Shown here: in pieces, positions 28,701 to 39,474 of the stretch
How the letters are laid out: each line of letters starts with the position of its first letter
Numbering within the stretch: the stretch's first letter is position 1
Assembly: GCA_937864295.1 (NCBI GenBank)
Contig: CALMJA010000070.1
Location: 1 to 39,474 of the forward strand
DNA length: 39,474 nucleotides
Origin: an uncultured Candidatus Altimarinota bacterium
GTDB taxonomy: Bacteria; Patescibacteriota; Gracilibacteria; BD1-5; UBA6164
Reading direction: 5' to 3'
Translations under genes and position numbers: made by a program
The notes under the pieces: model-generated
Database searches by the model: none
Told to the model about the DNA's origin: nothing
Seen by the model: only the letters and a program-made list of their open reading frames with translations

Positions 28701-31490
28701 GACAGTACTAGTTATATTCCAGTTATAACATATAGTAATTCTACTGCATCAAATCCAATTGAAAATGACAATAAACTAAGAGTAATAAGTGAAAAAGTAA
28801 GTTATAAATTATGAGAGACTGCTAAAATTCTTGTAAGATTACCTGTTTCAAATTCAAAAATTCTTTGGACAGTAGAAAAAAATTGAGTTATAACTCATGA
28901 GTATATTGATGTTGTTTGAAATGTATTATTTAAAGAAGTTAAAATAGATGATAGTTTCATACCAAATGCATATATTTGAGTAATGATGGTTGATACAACA
29001 AAAAATGTAATTTGAGAATATAAAGTTTGATATACAGAAATAGTTGTTGATAAAACTGATAAAAAAGCATTTATAGAAATAGATTCAGATAAAAAAACAT
29101 ATAAACCAAGAGATCAAGTTAATCTTAATTTAAAAGTTAAAAATTGAGCTTGAAATCCTGTTCCAAGTGAATTAACAGTTATGGTTGTTGATGATTCACT
29201 TATAAGTTTGATGTGAAATGTTGATTTAAATACACTTGAAAAAATATTTGTTAAAATGCCATTTAGTGTACAAACAAGTATTACAAATATAGCAATGCTT
29301 AGAAATTATTATTTTTCTAGATTATGAATAGTTGGTTGAAGTTGATATGGTGATTTTAAATGATGAGATAGTGCTGTTAGTACTAGAAATATTTTTAAAA
29401 ATACTGCGTATTTTAATCCAAGTGTTATAACTGATGAAAATTGAAAAGCAAAAGTTAATTTTACTCTTCCAGATAATTTAACAAATTTTAGAGTAATGGT
29501 TATTTCTAATTCTAAATCAAATTTCTTTTGATATGAAGAAGAATTTATAGAAGTAAGAAAAAATGTAATTTTAGAAGATAAAACTCCTTTTATTTTAAGA
29601 GATTGAGATGTATCAATAATCAGTGCTAATTTATTTAATAATAGCAAAGATGAGATTAAATTTAAAGTTATTTTGACTACTAAATGAATAGAAGTTACTA
29701 AACCAGAAAAACTTATTACTTTAAAATCTTGAGAAAATAAAAATATTTCTTGGCAAATACAAGCAAATGATAGTGTAGATGAAGTTCTTTATACTATAAG
29801 TGCGCTTTGAGATAGTTCAGAAAATAGTGATAAAATTGAAAATAAAATTAAGATAAAAGAAAGTCCTGTTTTAATTAAACAAACACTTAAATCATGAATT
29901 TTAGAATCATATTGATCATTAAATTTACAATCTGTTATAGATAAAAATACATCTTTAGATAAATCAAAAGTTGAACTTATATTTTCAAATTCTAGATTAT
30001 CTTGAATAGAAAAAATTGTTTCTAGTTTAGCTATTTACCCTTATGGATGTATTGAACAAACTACTTCAAGTACTATACCAAACGTAATAATTAAACAATT
30101 TGATAATTTGTTTAAAGATATGTTTGATTTAGAAAAAGTAGATACAAATATTAAATCTTGAGTTGAAAGAATTATTTCTATGCAAACAAGTGATTGATGA
30201 TTTGCATACTGGCAAGGTAATAGCAATGCTGATTTACATATAACTCCATATGTACTTAGAAGTCTTATTTATATGAAAAAATCATGAGTAAAAATAGATG
30301 ATGTTGTTATAAATAAAGCAATAGATTATTTAGAAAAAAATTATGAAAATTCTGTAGATTTAACTGAAAAAACAGAGATATTTTGGGCACTTAAATATGC
30401 TTGAAAAAATCCTTGAATTGATGTTTCTGTAAATTCTTTAGATAGACATTCATTACTTGCATATACTTATTGACTTGTTTACTCTTGAAAAAAAGATATA
30501 GAAAAAGTTAAATCAAATATAGAAATTTTAAAAAAGAAAATAACAGCTCCAGATTCAAATTGGTATCGGGATACTACTTCTGATAAAGCAATATTTTTAT
30601 CATTACTTATTGATTTAAATGATTCTTCATATAATCCACTTATAGAAGAATTAGTTTGAGATTTATATAATTATGATTGGGATAGTTATTATTATAGTAC
30701 TCAATCAAAAAACAATGCATTTATAGCTTTTTATAAATATTTAGAAAAAAATAAAGCAAATAATAAAGCTAGTTTTTCATTTAAACTTTGAAATTTTTCA
30801 GATAATAAAAAATACAATCTTTGAGGAGATAATCTAAATTTTATAAAATTAGAATATGACTTAAAAAATGTAGCTATGATGTGAGAATCACTTAATTTAT
30901 CTATTTGAAATAATGGTGAAAATAAAGTTTATGTTGATTATATAATAAAAGAATATCCATTTGATAAGGAAAAAGTAGAAGCATATTCAAACTGAGTTCA
31001 AGTAAAAAGAGAAATTTATGAAGTTAAAAATGAAAGTTTACTTAATAAATGTTCAAATGAATATTATTATTATGAAGAAAATAAAGTAAATTGTGATGAT
31101 GTTTTTACAAAAGTTACAGAACCTTTATATATAAAATGAAAATTATATAAAACAAAGATAACAGTTACTTTTCCTGATGAAAGAGTAAGAAGAAATGTAA
31201 CAGTAGAAGATTATTTACCATGAAGTTTTAGAGTTATAAATTCTAAATTTAGAACAGAATCAAGTTCTATAACTTGAGCTTCAAATAATTGGAATTGGGA
31301 TTATAAAGAGTTTAATAGTGATGTAATAATGTGACATGCAAGTTATTTTTGGTGAAGAGAGGCAATATTTGAATATTACTTTAAACCAGAATTTGCAGGT
31401 ACATATACTCATCCACCTGTAACTACTTATATGATGTATGATCCATTAATTAGAGCAAATGGTAAATTTAGTACTATACAAGTTAGATAA
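25737..31490 (+). CDS. Alpha-2-macroglobulin family protein with thioester site
   Basis: 1917 residues, larger than E. coli YfhM (1653). Bacterial A2M traps attacking proteases with a reactive thioester and guards the cell envelope. An N-terminal helix (about 13-32) anchors it; there is no lipobox Cys as in many Gram-negative homologues. Macroglobulin-like domains follow, including YSHIYTDRKLYLPGEQVNIK, the MG1/MG2 segment that starts many bacterial A2Ms. VVDDSLISLMG and TDENGKAKVNFTLPDNLTNFR flank the bait/A2M region, and YPYGCIEQ holds the thioester (Cys1438, Gln1441), with TSDGGFAYWQG in the TED helix domain. The thioester is intact. The C terminus (about 1750-1917) is the domain with GREAIFEYYFKPEFAGTYTHPP. 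Its stop overlaps the pbpC ATG (TAATG), the classic A2M-PbpC pair. Confidence 0.95.
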
Positions 31491-33358
31491 TGAAAAAAAG
31501 ATATATTTTTATCATAATTGGAATATTAGCAGTAAGTTTTTTATCTTACTGCTTTTTTCCAGTTGTTTTTTTTCAAAATAAAGATTTACCTTGAAATATA
31601 GTTTTGTATGATAGAAATGGTATTTTGATTGCAGATAAAGCAACGGAATTTGGGTATAAAAAAATTATAGATTTAGATTTACAAAGTGATTTTGTAAAAT
31701 CTCTTATTTTGATAGAAGATAAAAATTATTTTTCACATTTTTGAGTTGATATTTTATCTAAATTATGAGCTATAAATTCAAATATAACTAGTAAAAAAAT
31801 AGTTTCAGGTTGAAGTACAATAACAGAACAATATATAAAAAATAGGTTTTTTGTAAAATATAAAAGAACATATTTACAAAAGGCAAGAGAAGCAACTTTG
31901 GCTTTTTATTATAGTATACCTTTTTTACCAAATACACTTTCTACATTTGAAAATAGGGAATTTACAAAAAATAGAGTTCTAAGCCAATATTTGCAAAATG
32001 CATATTTTTGAAATAATTTATATTGAGTTTGAGCAGCTATAGAAGTATATTTTTGAAAAGATAATTTATCAGATTTAAATAGTGAAGAAATAGTTTTACT
32101 TATAACTCTTTTAAATAATCCTTGAAGTGAATCAATTTATAATGATGATTTTTCAGCATACTTTGAAAAAGTTAAAAGAAAACTTTGATATAATTTTGAA
32201 AGAAAAATTGATAAACTAAATAAAAAACAAAGCTTTGATAATTTTCCATTTGCAACACAAGATTTGTATTTTTGAGAAGAGAAGTTGTCTATAGATGCAC
32301 ATTTAAGTATGTTTGCACGCAATACAGTAAATGAAACTTTAGAAAAATTAAAACAAAAAAATGTAACAAATGCTGCAGTTTTTGCAATAAATCCAAAAAC
32401 AAGAGAAATACTTATTTATGAATGAAGTAGAGACTTCTATAGTAAATTTATAGATTGACAAGTAAATGTAATAAAATCAGAAAGACAACCTTGAAGCACA
32501 ATTAAACCATTTTTATATTTGATGGCATTGGAAAAATGAGCTTGAATAAATTCTATGCTTTTGGATGTAGAGAATGAATATAATTCTTTTTCAGAAGGTA
32601 AAACTTATATAAGTAATAATTATTCTTTAAAAGAATATTGACTTGTAAGATTAAAAAATGCTTTGTGAAATAGTTTAAATAATGCAACTGTTAGATTAGC
32701 ATCTCATTTATGACTTGAAAATGTATATAATTTTTATAAAGATTATTGATTTGATTTAAAAGAATCACCAGAACATTATTGATTTAGTTTGGTACTTTGA
32801 AATCCAAGTATAAAATTGGAAGATTTAGTATATAGTTATTCAAAATTACTTGATTTAACAGATAAAAATAAATTTTTACTTTATAATATTTTAAGTGATC
32901 CTGATAATAGAGATATAAGTTTTTGAGTTAATTCTATATTAAATACTTCTATACCACAAGCTGTAAAAACTTGAACAAGTAGTAATTTTAAAGACAATGT
33001 TATAGTTTCTTATCATCCTGATTTTGTACTTTGAGTTTGGGTTTGAAACAATGATAATTCATCTATGATTTGAGTAACTGGTATAACTAGAGCAGGATAT
33101 ATTTGGCATCAAATAATAGAAGAAGCAATTAAACTATGAGATATTCATGATTATAATTTTGATATACCAGAAGGTATAGAAAAAAAATCATATTGTTTAG
33201 ATTTAAATTGTCTTAGAAAAGAAGTGAATTATGATATAAGTTCATCAAATTATTATTCAAGAATAGCAGATAATGTTTATGATAATAGAGATTTGTTTGA
33301 AAAATTAAATGATTTTGAAAATCAAAAATTATTGGATTTATGATTTTACTTAAAGTAA
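31490..33358 (+). CDS. pbpC: Penicillin-binding protein 1C
   Basis: 622 residues. Bifunctional peptidoglycan synthase with an N-terminal membrane anchor (about 5-25). Glycosyltransferase domain: EDKNYFSHFGVD (catalytic Glu76), SGGSTITEQYIKN and the REATLAFYYS region. Transpeptidase domain: STIK with the acylated Ser336 and Lys339, SLN in NSLNNATVRL, and KTG at 493-495. All are intact. It ends about 130 residues after KTG and lacks the BiPBP_C domain that closes E. coli PBP1C (770 residues). It is translationally coupled to the A2M gene, where it probably repairs wall damage at sites the A2M guards. Confidence 0.95.
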
Positions 33359-33386
33359 AAAGACTTTTGCAAAATTAGTCTTTTAA
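33356..33386 (+). terminator. Weak intrinsic terminator after pbpC
   Basis: AAAAGACT-(11-base loop)-AGTCTTTT; the loop is long and the T-run short. Confidence 0.55.
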
Positions 33387-33422
33387 ATATAATATTACCA
33401 AATTAGTAACTTATTAATATTT

Positions 33423-34649
33423 ATGAAAAATAAAAAATTAATTCTTATACCTATTGTTATTTTGCTTATTATATCTTTATTTTTGCTTTTTAATTTTTTA
33501 GAAAAGAAAAAACAAAAGGAAATTTACATGGAAAAAACAAAAAACTACAATACTAAAATTGATGATTATTTAAAGACATATTCAAATAGTTGATATACAA
33601 TTTCAATTACAAATAAAGAATTTAAGTATGTTAGAGATGCTAGACAAGATGTAGTTTTACAAATAATTCCAACTGTTGTTGATTTTGATGTAGAACATAA
33701 AAGTGATTTAAAAAATTACAATGAATCTAAAATTGATTTTTTATTTTCAAATAATAAAATGACTTATTTATTTGATGCTATTATTAATAGTAATGAAAAT
33801 ACAATTTATAAATATTTGTTTATAAATTATTTACAAAATTATAGTAAAATAAATAATTTAAATAATCATCCTAAGTTAACTTGAGAAATTAATTATTCTG
33901 AACTTTTGCCACTTGAAAAAGAAATATATAACTTTGAATTAGCTAAAGAAGAAGAATATATAGATAAATATTTTTTATTAAGTACTATTGAAAAATCTTG
34001 ATTAGAAGTTGATCAAGTTTTAAAATGAAAAATATACTGAGACTTATTTTTTAATTTTAGTAGTTTTAAAGATAATGATAAATTATTATTATTACTTTAT
34101 CTTTCAAATTTATGAGAGTTAGATAAATTTTTGACTGGAGTACAAAAGGATTTACCAAAATTATTTTCATGACTTAATGATAATGATTTGGCTTATTATA
34201 CTTATTTACTTAGTATAAATGATAAATCAAATGAAGAAATTACAGAAAATATCAAAAGTTTAGAAACAGAATTTGATAATTTAAATTTGGGTAGTAAAAT
34301 TATGTTTGTATGAATATTAAATAATATGTGAATGGATTATTCAAAATATTATGATGAAATAGAAAAAATAGATAATTATTCACTTAGTTTAAAAGAACTT
34401 TTTATCAAATTTTTAGTTTATTCAAATTTAAAAAATGAATATACTTCCATAGATTCATACTCTAAATTTTGGTTTAGTTCTGGTATGCAAGTTAACAGAA
34501 AAGAAGAATTTATACTTAGTTTGGAATCACCGTTTTTCTTTGAGAGTTATTCTCTTGATAAAGTTATATATGATGATTTAATTGATACTAGAGTTTGAGC
34601 ATTTGATTGAAAAAAGTTTTTCTTAAATATAACACTTAAACAAAAATAA
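33423..34649 (+). CDS. Unrecognised membrane-anchored protein
   Basis: 408 residues; no family recognised. An N-terminal anchor (about 5-26, LILIPIVILLIISLFLLFNF) with basic residues before it puts the rest outside the membrane. A short beta-like region (about 50-90, ISITNKEFKYVRDARQDVVL) precedes a long, mostly alpha-helical stretch with repeated leucine/tyrosine patterns (about 100-360). It has almost no cysteine and no catalytic signature I can see. The gene opens a likely four-gene unit: its stop lies one base before sufS. Coding is supported by the long open frame and by TGA at likely glycines. Confidence 0.75.
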
Positions 34650-34650
34650 T

Positions 34651-35850
34651 ATGAGCTTTAAAAAAGATTTTCCTATTTTTACAAATAATCCAAATTTGAT
34701 TTTTTTCGATTCAACTTCTACTACTCAAAAACCTTCATATGTTATTGATTGAATAAAAAAATACTTAGAACATGATTATAGTAATATACATAGAGGTATG
34801 TATGATATAGCTATTAATTCGGAAAAATTATATAAAAAATCAAAAGAAATAGTTGCTAAATTTTTATGAGTATCTGATCCAAGAGAAATAATTTATACTT
34901 ATAACTCTACTTATGCTAGTAATTTATTGACTTCTAGTTTAAGAAGAAGTAATTATTTAAGAGCATGAGATAAAGTTCTTCTTAGTATTGTTGAACATCA
35001 TGCAAATGTTGTTCCTTGGTTAATATTAAAAGAAGAAATTTGAATTATTGTTGATTTTATAAAAGTTGATGATGAATATAATTTAGATTTTGATGATTTT
35101 GAAGAAAAATATGATGAAAGTGTAAAAGTTATATCACTTACTCATGTTTCAAATGTAACAGGACAAGTTTTTGACTTAGCTGAAATTGGTAGAAGAAAAA
35201 GAGAAGATACACTTTTTGTTGTAGATGCAAGTCAAAGTGTACCTCATATGAAAGTAAATGTTAAAAAAATAAATTGTGATGCACTATTTTTTACTGGTCA
35301 TAAGGTTATGGCAGATAGTTGAATAGGTGTTTTATGGTGAAAAAAAGAATTATTAAATGAATTAACTCCTAGTTTTTCATGAGGTTGAGCTATTTGAGAC
35401 GTAACTTGTAGTAAATTTACTAGCTCTACTACTCTACCAGATAAATTTGAACCTGGTACTCCAAATGTAACTTGAGCAGTATCTCTTCTTAGAGCTTTTG
35501 AATATATAGAAAATATAGGATGATTTGAAAAAATAGAAGAAATTGAAGCTGATTTAATAGAATATTTTTTGGAAAAATTAAAAGATTTTGAAAATATTGA
35601 ATTAGTTTGAAGTCATAAAAAGAAACATAGAGTTTGAGTATTTTCACTTGTTTTTAATAATTATCATTCAAATGATATAGCTGAAGTTTTAGCTGAAAAA
35701 GGTATAGCTGTGAGAGCAGGTAAACATTGTGCACACCCATTTTTTGCTAAATTGGGTTATGCAAACTCAGTTAGAGTTAGTTTATATTTATATAATTCAA
35801 AAAAAGACATAGATAAATTTTTTGAAGTAATAAGTAATTTAAAAAAATAG
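34651..35850 (+). CDS. sufS: Cysteine desulfurase, SufS type
   Basis: 399 residues. SufS takes sulfur from cysteine, forming alanine and a persulfide for Fe-S clusters or tRNA thiolation. Key sites: SIVEHHANVVPW (PLP-stacking His), FVVDASQSVPHM (Asp), FFTGHKVMADSGIGVLWG with the PLP Lys218, and RAGKHCAHP with the persulfide Cys360. These follow the Suf/CsdA (group II) layout, where the Cys loop is short. No SufB/C/D/U genes are present here. It is cotranscribed with the unknown protein upstream (one-base gap) and probably with the membrane acyltransferase downstream. Confidence 0.95.
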
Positions 35851-35872
35851 TTTTTTAAAATAGTATTAATTT

Positions 35873-36583
35873 ATGAGATTTGAGTTGTTGGATATATATA
35901 GATGAATAGCTATTATTTTGATGATTTTATTTCATATAAATTATTCATTATTAAACATATTTAATATTAATTTATTAAATTTTTCAGAATATTTTTGGTT
36001 AATTATATGAAAAATAGCAGTATTTTTATTTATATTTATTGCTTGAATATGATTTTTTTTAGCTGAAAAAAAATATAAAAATAAAGTATTTCTAAAATAT
36101 TTAAAAACTAGTTTAAAATTATTTTTTATTGCTTTTATCATAAGTTTTGTTACTTATTTTATACTTGATTGAACTCAGTTTATAAGATTTTGAATTATAC
36201 ATTTCTTTTCTTTAAGTTTTTTTCTTATACTTTTTTTTCGTAAATTTAAATTTTATAATATTTTTATTTGAACTTTTATATTAATTTATTGATTTTATTA
36301 TATTCCGGTCATAAAAAACGAATATTTTTATTTTTTATGATTTATGTATCCTTGATTTAAATCTGCTGACTATTATCCTTTGATCCCATATTTTGGATTA
36401 ATGTTATATTGATATAGTTTTTGATTAATTTTAGATAGATTTAATAAATTAGACTTATTAAAATCTAAATCTAAAGATAGTAGTATAAATCTATTTTTTT
36501 CATATTTATGAAAAAAATCAATAATAATATATTTAATTCATCAACCAATTATTTTATTGGTTTTATATACATTTTTAAGATAA
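35873..36583 (+). CDS. HGSNAT/DUF1624-like membrane acetyltransferase
   Basis: 236 residues with six or seven membrane helices. The start FELLDIYRGIAIILMILFHI matches the N terminus of the heparan-alpha-glucosaminide N-acetyltransferase catalytic family (DUF1624). IAGIGFFLAEKKYKN, FGIIHFFSLSFF, YYPLIPYFGLMLYGYSFG and SIIIYLIHQPIILLVLY are its other conserved segments, the last with the family's His. Bacterial members are thought to acylate sugars of the envelope, but no substrate is proven. It starts 22 bases after sufS and idi follows after seven bases, so all are likely one transcript. Confidence 0.85.
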
Positions 36584-36590
36584 TAAAATT

Positions 36591-37109
36591 ATGCAAGAAA
36601 ATATAATAATAGTTGACCAAGAAGATAATCAAATTTGAGTTTGAGAAAAAATGGAAGTTCATGAAAAAGCTTTACTTCATAGAGCTTTTTCTATCCTAGT
36701 TTTCAATTCAAAATGAGAGCTTATGCTTCAACAAAGAGATTTATGAAAATATCATTCTGGATGACTTTGGACAAATACTTGTTGTTCTCATCCTAGAGAA
36801 AATGAGACACTTGAAAAAGCAATTCATAGAAGATTGCAAGAAGAGATGTGATTTGATACAAATTTAACTAAAAAAACTGAGTTTATTTATAAGGCAGTTT
36901 TAGATAAGTGACTTACAGAGCATGAATATCTTCATGTTTATAAATGATTTTTTGATAATGAGCCTAATTTAAACAGAGAAGAAGCTATGGATTATAGATG
37001 GATTTCACCAATGAATTTAAAAATAGACATACAAAAAAATAAACAAAATTATACTGCTTGGTTTTACAAGATAGTAAATGAACATTTTGATGAATTGTTT
37101 TGAGAATAA
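36591..37109 (+). CDS. idi: Isopentenyl-diphosphate delta-isomerase, type I
   Basis: 172 residues. Interconverts isopentenyl and dimethylallyl diphosphate. A Nudix fold with ALLHRAFSILVFNSKGELMLQQR, SGGLWTNTCCSHPRENE carrying the catalytic Cys65 and metal His, RRLQEEMGFD (Nudix-box remnant) and EHEYLHVYKG with the catalytic Glu. The TNTCCSHP form is closer to eukaryotic and some CPR enzymes than to E. coli TNTVCGHP. No other isoprenoid genes lie in the window; an isolated Idi may adjust scavenged isoprenyl diphosphates. It is the last gene of its unit. Confidence 0.93.
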
Positions 37110-37141
37110 AAAAAGAATAAGCAAAGCTTATTCTTTTTTTA
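37106..37141 (+). terminator. Intrinsic terminator after idi
   Basis: AAAAAGAATAAGC-AAA-GCTTATTCTTTTT with T-run; a strong stem. Confidence 0.85.
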
Positions 37142-37256
37142 TTATTACATAAATATTTTAATTGTCTATCTAAAATATATACATTTTAATGAGAATTTAA
37201 TGTCCAATTAGTATAGTTTATAAGTTTAATTGTTTTTATTAATTAAAGTTATAAAA

Positions 37257-39474
37257 ATGAATATAAGAAAAGCATCTATTTTTATTTTATTATTTATAAG
37301 TTTTTTATGAATTGATAAGGTTTGAGCAGTATTTCATAATGATTCTTGTTGATTAGAATTACTACCAGCTTTTAGCCCTTCAACAAGTATAGCTCAAGAA
37401 TATAATATAAAAAATGAAAATTATTTATCATATAATTGAATAAATAATGAAAATATATCTACTATATTGAGTTGATATACAAATATAGAATACTTGTGAA
37501 GAAATACAAATAGTGTATTTTTCTTACATGAAAATAAAATCAAAAAAGCTCAATACAATTATTGAAATATTTGAAGTTTATCTACTTTTATGGATTTATC
37601 ATTAAATAAAGAGGATATAATTCATATAGATGATTATTTTTTATATTATAAAAATCCAGAGGATAATAATGATTTATATAAAATAATGGTTAATTGTACT
37701 GCACAAAATTTGAGGTGAGCAAGTACTAGAAATATAGATGGTTATACTTTTTTATTTGCAGAAAGTAACTCAATTTATCCATATATATTTTTAAAAAATA
37801 ATAATTGAGATTTATTTTGATTTTCTTCATATTTTTGATGAGATTGATTCCATAGTTTATGATTAAATATAGATAAATTTTTATTTTATGAAAATGAACA
37901 AGAAATAATCTACTATACATATAATTGAAAAACTTATAGAAAATATTTTAATAATTATAAAAAAGAAATACCAGAAGAAGTATATTATTTACCACTAGAT
38001 AATTATGTATTCAATGATTTAGAAAATATATATTATTATAATGATTATTATGGAAGAATAGATTCAATAAAGAAAGATTGAACTAGTTATTTATGAACTC
38101 CATTTTTTCCTTGAAAATTTAATTATATTGAGTTCATAGGTGATGAATATTATTATTCAAAATATGATGATTTAGAATCAGCTTATTATATATATAAAAC
38201 TACTAACCCACTTTACTGACCATATATTAAATTAGCATGACCAATTTATTCTGATGATTCAGAATCTTTTAAAGACATATTTATAGATTATCCATATATA
38301 GTATATTTTGATAAAAATAATAATGAAGTCTATAAAATAAATGTAAATTGAGATACTGGCAACTCTTGATGATCATGAACTATTTCAAATCCCGTTTGAC
38401 CAATAGCACAAAATAATACAAACTTAACAACAAATTCAGAAATAGTTAATCAAAAGATTTTAGATTACTATAAAACAAAAGAAGTAATACAAAATCAAGC
38501 TGTTAAGTCTTCTCAAGAATGAGACCCAGTTATGCTACAATCTTGAGAATTTATTTATGAAAATACTCTATTAAATTATCCTTGAGTTTGATTACCATTT
38601 TCTTTTGATATAACATATAAAAATCAAAGTCTTTATTCTTGACCAATATGAAATAATTTTGATTTTTCATATAATAAATATTTAACAATAGAAGAAAATT
38701 GAGATGTTAGATATTACGATGGTAAACTTTGAGTAGTATTATTTGAATATGATGAAGAGAGTAATGAATTTAAATACAATACAAGTACAAAATCAAAATT
38801 AATTTCTGTAGATGGTTTTTTTAAAATAATAGAAAATAATAGTATAAATTATTATTTTAACTCTAATTTAAAACTCGATTGAATAGAGGATAATTTTTGA
38901 AATTATATTGATTTATTTTATGATGAAGAAAATAAATTAGAAAGTATTATTGACACTCTTTGAAGAGAATATTTATTCAGCTATAAAACTGACACTAGAT
39001 TAGAAAAAATAATAGATTTTAATCAAAATGAAGTTATTTTTGATTATTATAATCAAGATGATGAATTTTGATGACTTTATGATTTAAAATCTGTAACTCT
39101 TAAAAATTGAAATGAAGAAAAAACCACTAATTTTGAATATACAAAATGAAGTGATTTTGTTAGTTCTCATAATATAACAAAACTAATAGATTTTGCTTGA
39201 AATGTATATGTAGAAAATACATATGATGATTCTGATAGAGTAAGTGTACAAAAATTTGGTCAAGCAGATATAACATATAATTATACTCTAAGTACTGATG
39301 AAAGCTATATAGAAAAAAATGAAGTAATAACTAGAGTATGAGATAAATTTATATATACATATAATTCATGATGACAAATATTATCAAAAGAGGTATTTAA
39401 AAAATCTGGTGAAAGCTATCAATACACTTACACATACGATTCAAACAACAACCTAATAAAAGAAAAAAATCCAC
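37257..39474 (+). CDS. Exported RHS/YD-repeat protein, 3' partial
   Basis: 739 residues are visible; the frame continues past the edge. The N terminus has a signal-like segment (KASIFILLFISFLGIDKVGA). Residues about 30-390 are Tyr/Asn/Asp-rich with repeated short YY and DD blocks and resemble no family I know. A Gly/Ser-rich linker follows (GDTGNSGGSGTI). Then GDPVMLQSGEFIYENTLLNY and PGVGLPFSF, the DUF6531 start typical of RHS proteins. YD repeats come next (LFYDEENKLESIIDTLGREY, NTYDDSDRVSVQKF, YTYDSNNNLIKEKNP). RHS shells usually enclose a C-terminal toxin or adhesin domain, which would lie beyond the window. It suits contact with a host or competitor cell. TGA glycines are frequent. Confidence 0.85.

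Noticed and set aside
1-39474. Apparent wholesale pseudogenisation, with short frames ended by TGA
   Set aside because: TGA falls at conserved glycines, and with UGA as Gly all major genes are full length with intact motifs.
37257-39474. Tandem DNA repeat or CRISPR array in the Tyr-rich region
   Set aside because: Repetition is at the level of YY/DD residues and YD motifs; no regular direct DNA repeats with spacers are present anywhere in the window.
1-39474. Prophage, insertion sequence, integrase or tRNA genes
   Set aside because: No transposase, integrase, phage structural gene, terminal repeat or cloverleaf was recognised.

Overview
The window is about 39.5 kb of very AT-rich bacterial chromosome. 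It only makes sense when UGA is read as glycine (translation table 25). In-frame TGA falls at invariant glycines throughout: both glycines of the potassium-channel filter TVGYGD, the P-loops of MoxR, Der, PPK2 and the ABC ATPase, and the KTG box of the penicillin-binding protein. TAA and TAG are the only stops and TGG still encodes Trp. This code is known from Absconditabacteria (SR1) and Gracilibacteria (BD1-5/GN02) in the Candidate Phyla Radiation (CPR/Patescibacteria), so the organism is almost certainly one of these. I see no Shine-Dalgarno motifs; starts are preceded by A/T-rich DNA. Under the standard code nearly every gene here looks shattered.

Layout. 1-4.7 kb: the end of an ApbE-like flavin transferase, a pirin, a DUF4395 membrane protein, then on the minus strand a membrane protein with a spermidine-synthase-like domain and a voltage-gated K+ channel ending in a zinc ribbon. 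4.9-9.9 kb: a six-gene moxR/DUF58/DUF4381-like/two VWA/TPR operon (aerotolerance 'Bat' type). 10-11.1 kb (minus): a RimK-type ATP-grasp ligase and a PhnA-like protein without its zinc ribbon. 11.3-13.6 kb: a small membrane protein, lexA in two overlapping frames, and ppk2. 13.7-15.7 kb: aspS behind what looks like a T-box tRNA-sensing leader. 15.7-18.3 kb: two unknown proteins and der. 18.3-21 kb: an ABC-2 exporter pair (minus) and a cation-diffusion transporter. 21-25.7 kb: htpG behind a CIRCE-like operator, a DUF1704/MATCAP-like metallopeptidase, and an acyltransferase. 25.7-33.4 kb: a 1917-residue alpha-2-macroglobulin translationally coupled to pbpC. 33.4-37.1 kb: an unknown anchored protein, sufS, an HGSNAT-like protein and idi. 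37.3 kb to the end: an exported RHS/YD-repeat protein cut by the window edge.

How it fits together. Much of the content is cell-surface biology: A2M plus a peptidoglycan synthase, the VWA/MoxR operon, two membrane acyltransferases, exporters and an RHS protein. This would suit an epibiont or predator, though that is inference. Regulation is unusually readable: a palindrome on the lexA promoter, a CIRCE-like element at htpG, and a T-box leader at aspS. Most transcription units end in clear intrinsic terminators, several of which serve converging genes. The most unusual points are lexA, whose two halves are joined exactly at an A_AAT_TTA (-1) slippery heptamer, and the T-box-like aspS leader in a recoded CPR genome.
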